NCBI GenBank assembly: GCA_029266735.1
Contig: JAQSWG010000005.1
Coordinates: 44,198-108,197 of the forward strand
Direction: 5' to 3'
DNA from: Ornithinibacter sp.
Lineage (GTDB): Bacteria > Actinomycetota > Actinomycetes > Actinomycetales > Dermatophilaceae
Length of the DNA: 64,000 bases
The notes under the pieces: model-generated
The model's input: only the letters and a program-made list of their open reading frames with translations
Databases searched by the model: none
What the model was told of the DNA's origin: nothing
Made by a program: the position numbers and the translations under genes
In this document: one piece after another, positions 29,521 to 36,915 of the stretch
Position numbering within the stretch: the stretch's first letter is position 1
Layout: each line of letters begins with the position of its first letter

Positions 29521-30184
29521 GCGCCGTCACCGTGCAGCAGGGCCGAGACCATTCCGGCCGCGAAGGCGTCGGCCCCTCGCGATCCTCTCGTGGCGACCAG
29601 CCAGCGCAACCTGTCACCGGCCAGCCGGCGCGCATGGGCGTACGGCGCGGACTCCCAGCCTCCCGGCAGCTGCCGCTCCGAGCCGATGATGATGCCCGCG
29701 GGGCAGGAGCCGACGTCTGCCGACTGCGGCGGCGGCGCCACGAGCAGTGCCTCACCGGCGGCTTCCGCGACGCTGCGTGGGAACCGCATGGAGGTCTCGA
29801 CCCACCCGCAGTCCACCTCACCGAGATCGGGGGTCTCCGTCACGGGGTATGCCGCCGAGGCGATGTCCTGGTCAAGGCCGAGAATCGTCCCTCCCCACCG
29901 GGGTCCAGACGAATCAGCGTCCGCGGCGAGGGAGCGGAGACCTGAAAGAAGCGAGCGGTCGTGATGCCGTACCGCTGGATCGCCACCTCCAGGGCGCGGG
30001 CCATCGCGTCGTCGCCCAGGGGGCCCAGCAGCTCCGCCCGGTGCCCTGCCGCGACGACTCCACAGGCCAGGTTCACGGTGCCTCCACCCAGTCGCCAGCC
30101 GGGGCTGGTCGCGGGCAGGTGCTCCCGGGGGGCGGGGAACCGGTCAACCCGGACGACGATATCGGCGGTGGCCGTTCCCAGCAC
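29517..30184 (-). pseudogene. PfkB-family sugar/nucleoside kinase, apparent -1 frameshift
   Basis: From a GTG at 30184 the frame reads VLGTATADIVVRVDRFP, GGGTVNLACGVVAAGHRAELLGPLGDDAMA and PRTLIRLDPGGE, the PfkB N-terminal lid and substrate-binding region. At 29889-29891 (GAGGGACG on the coding strand) it shifts: TILGLDQDIASAAYPVTETPDLGEVDCG continues in the next frame and ends at 29517. One added G restores about 222 residues. Even so the protein is short: the VATRGSRGA segment runs directly into DAFAAGMVSALL, so about 30-40 residues including the first part of the DTTGAGD motif are absent. Start overlaps the ARH gene end region; coupled to SIR2 by ATGA. Substrate unknown. Confidence 0.65.
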
Positions 30185-30191
30185 GACGACA

Positions 30192-33100
30192 TCAGCCCTG
30201 GGTCTCGTGGACCCGAAGGGCGCACAGTCCTTTGGCGAGCCGGTCGATGGTCCCCTCGGGAGGCAGGTGGACGGCGTCGAGCCAGTCCAGTTGCCTGCGC
30301 ACCTCGTCCTTCCCGCGCCCGCAACCCATCACGCCGCCGACCAACGCGGCCACCGTGTCGGTGTCACCGCCGAGCCTCACGGCCGCGAGGACCGCCTCAC
30401 GCATGGACGGGCTGGTGACCATGCACGCCAACGCGCGGGTGATCGTCTCGTACGGGTCCATCTGGTCCACCGCGTCGTCGGGGGTCCACGAGCCTGCGGA
30501 CACTGCCAGCAACATGTCGATGATCCGGGCGTCTGCTCGAAGTGCCTTGACGGCCGCTGCGGCCTCGTCACGGGCGATGTCGAGGATCATGTCCGGTGAT
30601 GCGGCCTCGACGGCCCATGCCGCGCAGGCAGCGCCGATGCACGCGGCGGCGACCGCTTCCGGAGCGGTGTGGGTGGCACGGGACAGCTCGATGGCCCAGC
30701 GCCGGCGCTCCTCGACGCGGTCGATGGGGAGCGCCCAGCCGATCGGGAGGGCGCGCATGAGGGCACCGTTGGTGGTGCCCCCGGAAGCGGGGGCTCTGTG
30801 CTCGTGCCCGAAGGTGTCGATGGCGGCTGCCGTTGACGGCCCCAGACCCGGGATGCCCGGCGCCGCCTCGGCCAGGCGGACGAGGAAGCCCGGCGCGTCG
30901 GCTCTGCCACTGGCCACGAGGTGCTCGGCCACGAGCACGGTCAGCGCGGTGTCGTCGGACGTCGAGCCGGCAGGCCGGCTCTCCGTCGCGTGCAGGCTGG
31001 GCAGGCGGTCCTTCTCCACGTCTGCGGGCGGCTTTCCCTCCCAAGGCAAACCGACGGCATCCCCGGCGGCATATGCCAGGAACCCAGCGGCGATGCGCTC
31101 CCTGTAGGAGAAGGCCGTGTCCGGGAACCACCACGCCAGGAGGCCGAACTCGCCTTGTTCCATCATCGCGCGGGCTGTCGCGCCCTCCTCGAGGGAGCGG
31201 CGGCCGCTGCCCACGGCTGCGTGGGCCTCCGCCAGGGAGAAGGACGCGTGCGCGACGTCGAACGAGACGCTCAAGGCCTGGAAGCTCTCCCGGGCTGCCT
31301 CGAGCAGGCGGATCGCCCGTTGGACGTCACCGCCCGTCAGCAGCTCGATACGCGCCTCCGTGTGGGTGAGCTTGGCCTGCTCGAGCTTCTCGCCGAGGGC
31401 GAGGGCCGCAGCGCGGGCCTCCGCCAGCTTGGCGCGGGCGCCGTCGAAGTCGCCCAGGGCGATGTCACACCGCACGAGCGCGTGTCGTGAGTGCGCCACC
31501 TCCCGGGCCGCGGACACCTCGAGGCGGATGCCCAGTGCTTCGGCGTGCAGGCCCTTGGCGGACGTCCAGTCGCCATGCGCCTCGCGCGCCATCCCGAGGT
31601 TGTGGAGGGCCATGGTGTAGGCGAACCGGTCCCTCTCCTCCACGCGCTGCGGCAGGGCCGCCATCCCCTCGAGGAAGGCCTGTTCGCCACCCGTCACGTC
31701 TCCCATGTGCAACCGGCTTCCGCCGATCCCCCCCAGGCACCGGGACCGGTCCGTCGGGTCCTCTGTGCCGGCCAGCGCCTCCGTCGACAGCTCCAGGGCC
31801 CTGCGCAGCTGGCCGAGGTACAGGTTGATGTCCGAGAGGCGGATGAGCGCTTCGGTGCTCTCGACCGCCGGGTCCTGAACGGCCAGCCGGAGCTCCCGAA
31901 GAGCACTGTCGAACGAGCCCCGGACGAAGTACAGGTCCGACCGCAGCACACGCGACTGGCCCAGATCCGCGGGCAGGGTGTCGAGAACGGCTTCGGCCTC
32001 CGACCACGACCCGATCATGACGTACGTGCCGGCCAGTCGCAGGCCGATGGCCTCGTCGTCGCCACTCGCCCAGGCACGTGAGAACAGCTCCGCGGCGGTG
32101 GCGTAGAGGCCGGCCTGCTCAGCCTGCTCGGCACCGGCGAGCGCCGTCCTCACCATGTCGTCGGTGCGTCCGGCGAGCTCGTAGTGATGGCTTGCCGACG
32201 CCAACAGCTCCTCGGCCTCCAGCCACTCCGCGGCACGCACGTTGAGCCTGGTCCGGCGCGACGGAAGCATGTCCTCGATGAGCACCTGCTGCAGAAGCTG
32301 CTGGCTGAAGGCAACCCTCCCCAACGGGTCCTCCTTGAGGTAGTGGTCCCTGACAGCGCGGCGGAGGCGCTCCGCCGCCGTGGTCTCGTCGAGCTCTGCG
32401 ACGTGGGCCACGAGGTCCACTGTGTGCGTCACCTCGAGGGCGACGCTGGCTGCCTCGAGGAAGTGACGGGACTCGTCCGGGACACGACGCAGCCGGCGCA
32501 CGAGCACCGCCTCGACCCGGGGCGGCACGTCGGCCAGCGGGACGTGTGAGCCGTCCAGGTCGTCGACGAGGCTCAGCACCTGCTCGACGAAGAAGGGGTT
32601 CCCCCCTGTCAGCTTGAGGACGTCGTCCACGAGCGCGGGAGCGACCGGCTGGCCGTCACGAAGGACGGACATGAACTGGGCGAGGTCGTCGGCCTCGAAG
32701 GGCGGCACCGACTCCACGACGCACCCGCGAACCCTCCACCTGTCGAGGCGGTCGGTCATGGCCACGTCGAGCAGCTCCTCCTTCACGGTGAGGACCGTGA
32801 CCAGGGGTGTTCGGCTGACCCTCAGGCCGAGGTACTCCAGGAAGCTGAGGGTGTCTTGGTCGGCGTCCGTGATGTCCTCGAGCACCAGACAGAGGCCACG
32901 GGGCTCCGCGAGGCCCATGAGCACCTGGGTGAGCCCGTCGTAGACGCCTTGGCCGTTCGACCCGCCCAACGGCACGCTCCCCGTGAGGCCGAGGAAGCTC
33001 TCGAGGAACGGCGCGTAGTCGACCAGACCCGGTGGCCCTGTGGCGAGAAAGTCCCGTACGGGGGTGGTGCCCCGGTGCTGGGCAAGGGCGTAGCGGAGGG

Positions 33101-33713
33101 GAAGTAGGGGTTCGGCATGCCGGTCCAGGCAGGGGGCCAGGAGAACCACCATCCCGAGCTCGTCGGCCTGACGGATGCACTCGTGGATCAGCCGGGTCTT
33201 GCCGACGCCGGACTCCCCGAGCAGCAGCAACGAGCAGGTGTCCTGGCGGACCGTCGTGTCGACGAGGGCGGAGCGGATCCGGGTGACGGCGCCCTGCCGG
33301 TCGATGAGCGGTCGCTTGGGAGGCTGGGCAGGGCTACCCGTCCTGGGCGGAGGTGGCAACCCGTGGGGTTGACCTGCCGACGTGCCACCCGGCGGCGACA
33401 CGGTAGCGACCTCTCGTACCGCCGCCTTCCCGTGGCTGATCGCCTCGGCCAGCTCAGGGTTGCCAGGGTGATCCTTGAGGACGCTTGTGAGCAGGTCCTC
33501 GAGCTGACTCGGGTCGTTGAGGGCGATGAGGATCTCCCACCACCGTGTTGCGCCCGCCTCTTTGAAGTCGACCGTGACCACGACTCTTTCGAGTCCGGCG
33601 TCGCTGACGACGCGGCGGGACTCCGCTGGCTCGGGGAACAGGTCGGTGAGCACCCGCGCCAGCCGCCCGAGGTGGTCCCAGGATGCCGCGAAGCCGGGGC
33701 TGGACGCGTCCAT
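30192..33713 (-). CDS. EAD1 - STAND-type ATPase - TPR - ADP-ribosylglycohydrolase fusion
   Basis: A 1173-residue multidomain protein. Residues 10-95 form an effector-associated domain (EAD1) similar to the neighbouring protease. Residues about 135-450 are an AAA/STAND ATPase with Walker A GESGVGKT (166-173) and Walker B LCLVLED (274-280). Residues about 450-870 are TPR-like helical repeats. Residues about 874-1173 are an ADP-ribosylglycohydrolase with intact metal motifs GDAVG, TSDDT (near 918) and GGDTDT (near 1115). It may sense a trigger through TPR/ATPase and remove ADP-ribose or act on ADP-ribosylated ligands. ATG 33713 is chosen because EAD1 begins there and it lies 5 nt behind the protease gene. 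Confidence 0.85.
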   Translation of the reverse strand: MDASSPGFAASWDHLGRLARVLTDLFPEPAESRRVVSDAGLERVVVTVDFKEAGATRWWEILIALNDPSQLEDLLTSVLKDHPGNPELAEAISHGKAAVREVATVSPPGGTSAGQPHGLPPPPRTGSPAQPPKRPLIDRQGAVTRIRSALVDTTVRQDTCSLLLLGESGVGKTRLIHECIRQADELGMVVLLAPCLDRHAEPLLPLRYALAQHRGTTPVRDFLATGPPGLVDYAPFLESFLGLTGSVPLGGSNGQGVYDGLTQVLMGLAEPRGLCLVLEDITDADQDTLSFLEYLGLRVSRTPLVTVLTVKEELLDVAMTDRLDRWRVRGCVVESVPPFEADDLAQFMSVLRDGQPVAPALVDDVLKLTGGNPFFVEQVLSLVDDLDGSHVPLADVPPRVEAVLVRRLRRVPDESRHFLEAASVALEVTHTVDLVAHVAELDETTAAERLRRAVRDHYLKEDPLGRVAFSQQLLQQVLIEDMLPSRRTRLNVRAAEWLEAEELLASASHHYELAGRTDDMVRTALAGAEQAEQAGLYATAAELFSRAWASGDDEAIGLRLAGTYVMIGSWSEAEAVLDTLPADLGQSRVLRSDLYFVRGSFDSALRELRLAVQDPAVESTEALIRLSDINLYLGQLRRALELSTEALAGTEDPTDRSRCLGGIGGSRLHMGDVTGGEQAFLEGMAALPQRVEERDRFAYTMALHNLGMAREAHGDWTSAKGLHAEALGIRLEVSAAREVAHSRHALVRCDIALGDFDGARAKLAEARAAALALGEKLEQAKLTHTEARIELLTGGDVQRAIRLLEAARESFQALSVSFDVAHASFSLAEAHAAVGSGRRSLEEGATARAMMEQGEFGLLAWWFPDTAFSYRERIAAGFLAYAAGDAVGLPWEGKPPADVEKDRLPSLHATESRPAGSTSDDTALTVLVAEHLVASGRADAPGFLVRLAEAAPGIPGLGPSTAAAIDTFGHEHRAPASGGTTNGALMRALPIGWALPIDRVEERRRWAIELSRATHTAPEAVAAACIGAACAAWAVEAASPDMILDIARDEAAAAVKALRADARIIDMLLAVSAGSWTPDDAVDQMDPYETITRALACMVTSPSMREAVLAAVRLGGDTDTVAALVGGVMGCGRGKDEVRRQLDWLDAVHLPPEGTIDRLAKGLCALRVHETQG

Positions 33714-33718
33714 CGCCG

Positions 33719-34702
33719 TCAGCCCGTCGACGGCAGTCCGTCGAGGACGACGTCGATGAGGATCCCCTCGTTCCGGTAGTACTGCTTGGCCGGGTCGTGA
33801 GCGCCCGGCTCCGACAGCCAGCCACCGCTGTGGTGGAGGGCGACGACGTTCCACTGCGTGTCGAACACCGGTGAGCCCGACGAGCCCGGCTCGGTGTCCG
33901 TGAGGTACTGCACCCGGCCGCCGCCCACGAAGACGACGACGTTGGAGATGAGTGACACCCGCTTCGCGAGACCGCCCGGGTGCTGGATGATGTTGACGCG
34001 GTCGCCCGCCTTGACCGCTGCCGGGGACAACGACAGCTCGCCCCACGTCGCGGACGGCTCCCCCTCTACCCGCACCGCCGACCAGTCGTCCTCGACGGAG
34101 GTCCGGAAGAAGTCGTCCGGCAAGAGTGCGTGCTCCTCGACCGGCGCGGCCACGCCGTCGACGGTGTTCTGGAAGTTGAACATGGCCGTGGCCGTCCGCG
34201 CGGCATCTGCGTCCGGCAGCACGTGGTTGTTCGTGACGAGGAGCCCTCCTGATGTGAGGAACCCCGTTCCCGAGCCGCCGTCCTCGAGTCGGACCTTCGC
34301 CACCGCACGAGAGCGTTGCACTCCCAGCTCCAGGTAGGTGATCGGCACCAAGGTGCTCTCGGAGCCGATGATCCGCTCGAGCTGCGGACCCCTGGGGCCG
34401 TGCCAGTCGGTCGGCTCCGGGCCGGCCAACACCGGCGGTGGCGCGCCTGCCGCAATCCGTTGGAGGGCGTCGTTGTCCGGGTAGTCGGCGAGGGCGACGC
34501 GGAGGATGGCGTCGACCTTCCCGGGGCGCTTCGAGGCGTCGTCGAGGATCAGGTACCACGTGTTGAGGGGAATGGGGTCGAAGGCGATACGGGCCGGGTC
34601 GAGCCCGGCGTCCTCCGCCACGCGGCGCGCCTCGGCCGGTGTGTGGTAGAGGCGTGCGAGCGTCTCGCGCAGGGAGATCAATGCCTGACGGTCCCAGTCC
34701 AT
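33719..34702 (-). CDS. EAD1 - trypsin-like serine protease
   Basis: A 327-residue protein. Residues 1-86 are an EAD1 adaptor: PAEARRVAEDAGLDPARI, NTWYLILDDA and LADYPDNDALQRIAAG align well with PAESRRVVSDAGLERVVV, ATRWWEILIAL and LKDHPGNPELAEAISHG of the downstream ATPase. Residues 115-327 are a chymotrypsin-fold protease with the triad His 160 (LLVTNNHVL), Asp 206 (EDDWSAVRV) and Ser 275 (EPGSSGSPVF). No signal peptide, so cytoplasmic. ATG 34702 is preferred over longer frames because it starts the EAD. First gene of the left unit; probably activated by EAD-EAD contact with the ATPase protein. Confidence 0.87.
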   Translation of the reverse strand: MDWDRQALISLRETLARLYHTPAEARRVAEDAGLDPARIAFDPIPLNTWYLILDDASKRPGKVDAILRVALADYPDNDALQRIAAGAPPPVLAGPEPTDWHGPRGPQLERIIGSESTLVPITYLELGVQRSRAVAKVRLEDGGSGTGFLTSGGLLVTNNHVLPDADAARTATAMFNFQNTVDGVAAPVEEHALLPDDFFRTSVEDDWSAVRVEGEPSATWGELSLSPAAVKAGDRVNIIQHPGGLAKRVSLISNVVVFVGGGRVQYLTDTEPGSSGSPVFDTQWNVVALHHSGGWLSEPGAHDPAKQYYRNEGILIDVVLDGLPSTG

Positions 34703-34972
34703 GAGCCCCCTCGGGGTGTGGCACTCGTCGTGGCGACGCACCATCCGAGCAGACTGCGGAATGTCGCCCTCACCTCGGCCAGGGTGTCCCACAGGCCACC
34801 TCGACCACTGGCGATGATACTGCGCTGCAGGCGGCGTAGCCAGAGCCAGGCAGGCACCCCAAAGGGCCGCGGGGAAGGGCGACGACCGGTGTCGAGCCGG
34901 CCGACGCGGCACGACCATGGCGGGCGGCCGAGCTGCGGTACGGTTCCCCGGTCACTCTGCGAGGGGCGAGCC
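34703..34972. promoter_or_regulatory. Divergent regulatory region of the accessory system
   Basis: This 270-bp gene-free region separates the left (protease/ATPase) and right (NadD/CHAT) units and must hold both promoters. Around 34812-34819 the sequence GATGATACT contains GATACT on plus and TATCAT on minus, either usable as a -10. TACGGT near 34939 is another plus-strand candidate. I see no long inverted repeat and no dedicated regulator gene nearby. Confidence 0.35.
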
Positions 34973-35557
34973 ATGCGGACCGGAGTCTTCGGCGGGACGT
35001 TCGACCCCATCCACCGCATGCACCTGCTCATCGCGCGCGCCGTCAGGCGCGAGTCACGACTGGACCGAGTGCTGTTCGTCCCGACCGGCGCGTCGTCCCA
35101 CCGGGGCGCCCACGAGGCCGCCGACCCGGTTCACCGGGCCGCGATGATCTCCGCAGCATGTTCGGAGGAACCGCAGTTCGCCCTCTGCCTCGTCGACGTG
35201 GAGCGCTCCAGGCCCACGTACACCATCGACACCCTGACGGATCTCCGACGGCAGTTCGGTCCCCGGGAGGAGCTCATCCTCGTCCTCGGAGCCGACAACC
35301 TCGCCGCGATTCCCACCTGGCACCGAGGTCCTGAACTGATGGCGTCGGCGCACTGCATCGCGGTTTCCCGACCGGGCCACCAGCTGGTCGACCCCGGATT
35401 CCCTTCGGGTCGGCTGTCCCTCGTGCACGTCCCGCCGTTGCGCTTCTCCGCAACGACCGTCCGCCGACGAGCTGCCCTCGGGATGCCGATCGGCGCTCTC
35501 GTCCCGATGGCCGTGGAGCGCTACATCGTCGAGCACGACCTCTACTGCACACGCTGA
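34973..35557 (+). CDS. NadD-like nicotinate/nicotinamide mononucleotide adenylyltransferase
   Basis: A 194-residue nucleotidyltransferase of the NadD family, which forms the dinucleotide NaAD or NAD+ from the mononucleotide and ATP. N-terminal motif GVFGGTFDPIHRMHLL keeps GGTFDPIH and both histidines (14 and 17), but the glycine of the usual HxGH is Met. PTYTIDTL, LILVLGADNLAAIPTWHR and FSATTVRRR (the SxTxxR site) are conserved. The start ATG 34973 follows GAGGGGCGAG. No other NAD-synthesis or nadD-linked housekeeping genes are present, so it is probably an accessory paralogue belonging to the conflict locus. Confidence 0.87.
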   Translation: MRTGVFGGTFDPIHRMHLLIARAVRRESRLDRVLFVPTGASSHRGAHEAADPVHRAAMISAACSEEPQFALCLVDVERSRPTYTIDTLTDLRRQFGPREELILVLGADNLAAIPTWHRGPELMASAHCIAVSRPGHQLVDPGFPSGRLSLVHVPPLRFSATTVRRRAALGMPIGALVPMAVERYIVEHDLYCTR

Positions 35558-35647
35558 CCGTCGTGCCGCCGACTCACCGCGCGCCCGCCCCTGCGGGAGT
35601 TCGCTCTGCGCGCGGGCCATGGACGAACCCATGTGACCAGGGCCACG

Positions 35648-35806
35648 ATGGATGGCGAAACGTCCGGCGTCCCAGCCTCCACGCGCACGGAAGGCCCACC
35701 CCATGTATCTGCACCGGGCGACCGAGCTCCTGTCACCGACGAGGAGATGTTCCAGGCACGCGAGGAGCAGATGTGCCGACCGTTGAGCCAGCCGGCCCAG
35801 AGGTGA
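35648..35806 (+). CDS. Possible 52-aa small protein between nadD-like and patatin genes
   Basis: ATG 35648 opens a 53-codon frame (MDGETSGVPASTRTEGPPH, later VTDEEMFQAREEQ) that ends within the start region of the patatin gene. The ribosome binding site is weak and the third codon positions of the first half are unusually AT-rich, so it may be non-coding. Listed because the 215-bp gap otherwise has no explanation. Confidence 0.2.
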   Translation: MDGETSGVPASTRTEGPPHVSAPGDRAPVTDEEMFQAREEQMCRPLSQPAQR

Positions 35807-36915
35807 GCAGCACCGGCCCCGGCACGGCCCAGGCCACCGAGGCGGCCGAAGCAGGGACCCTCCCCACGTCGACCATCGGCCTGTGCCTCTCCGGCGGCGG
35901 CTACCGGGCGATGCTGTATCACGTGGGGGTCCTGCGCCGCCTCAACGAGGCGGGCTGGCTTCCGACCCTCACCCGGATCTCCTCGGTCTCAGGTGGTTCG
36001 ATCGTCGCGGGGCTCCTCGGGTGTGCCTGGGCCGACCTCGAGTTCGAGGAGAACGGCGTCGCAGCGCGCTTCCACGACTGCGTCGAGCAGCCGATCCTCG
36101 ACCTGGCGGAGCGGACCATCGACGTGCGGGCCGTTCTGCTCGGGCTCTGGCCGGGGAGGATCTCGAGGCAGGTTCAGAAGGCGTACGACACACACCTCTT
36201 CCACGGAGCGACGCTGCAGACCCTCCCCGACCCGGTGCGCCATCCCGAGTTCATCCTCCTGGCCACCGACCTGAGGACCGGGACGCTGGTGCACATGTCA
36301 CGCCGGACGGCCGGTGGCTATCGCACACACCAGGTCCGGAACCCGACACTGCCTCTTGCCCAGGCGGTGGCCGCGAGCTCGGCGTTCCCGCCGGTCCTCT
36401 CCCCCTGCGTGGTCGACCTGCCCGCCGGCGGGCGCCTGTACCTCACCGATGGTGGTGTCTACGACAACCTCGGCGTCGAGGCGATCACGAAGCAGTGCCG
36501 GACCGTTCTCGTCAGTGACGGTGGCGGGACGTTCTCGGAGCCGGACACACCGCGGACCGGGTTCGTCTTCGGCACCATCCGGGTGTTGAGCGTCCTCGAC
36601 GTGCAGGTGCGGCGGCTACGTCGCCGCGACATCATCGCCGACTACCGGTCCGGGCGCCGCGAAGGAGCCTTCTGGGCCATCAACACCGATCCGGAGCACT
36701 ACACCGAGCGCAGTCCGGAGCTTCCCTGCCCGCCGGAGCGGGCCCGGGTTCTGGCCGCCGTGGGCACGCGCCTGGCCAGGCTGTCACGTGACACCTGCCA
36801 TCAGCTCGTCAACTGGGGTTATGCGTCGGCCGAGCACTCCCTTCGCTCCAACGGGATGCCCCAGATCGGGAGGGCCGCCGGCTTCCCGTATCCGGGCGGG
36901 TTGGGCCCGTCATGA
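35773..36915 (+). CDS. Patatin-like phospholipase
   Basis: About 380 residues from the GTG at 35773, which has AGGAG 5 nt upstream. Catalytic elements are complete: oxyanion-hole GGGYR (41-45), nucleophile Ser 73 in SSVSGGSI, and Asp 226 in LTDGGVYDNLG. Patatin-like lipases hydrolyse membrane phospholipids and are common killing effectors in anti-phage systems such as CBASS (CapV). No signal peptide or membrane span is evident. It is coupled to the CHAT gene by ATGA overlap. Alternative GTG at 35803. Likely the membrane-damaging effector of the right unit, by inference. Confidence 0.86.
   Translation: MPTVEPAGPEVSSTGPGTAQATEAAEAGTLPTSTIGLCLSGGGYRAMLYHVGVLRRLNEAGWLPTLTRISSVSGGSIVAGLLGCAWADLEFEENGVAARFHDCVEQPILDLAERTIDVRAVLLGLWPGRISRQVQKAYDTHLFHGATLQTLPDPVRHPEFILLATDLRTGTLVHMSRRTAGGYRTHQVRNPTLPLAQAVAASSAFPPVLSPCVVDLPAGGRLYLTDGGVYDNLGVEAITKQCRTVLVSDGGGTFSEPDTPRTGFVFGTIRVLSVLDVQVRRLRRRDIIADYRSGRREGAFWAINTDPEHYTERSPELPCPPERARVLAAVGTRLARLSRDTCHQLVNWGYASAEHSLRSNGMPQIGRAAGFPYPGGLGPS

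Noticed and set aside
33714..34724. N-terminal extension of the EAD1-STAND-ARH frame up to 34724
   Set aside because: Overlaps the protease gene in another frame, is Arg/Pro-rich without similarity; the EAD1 domain starts at ATG 33713.
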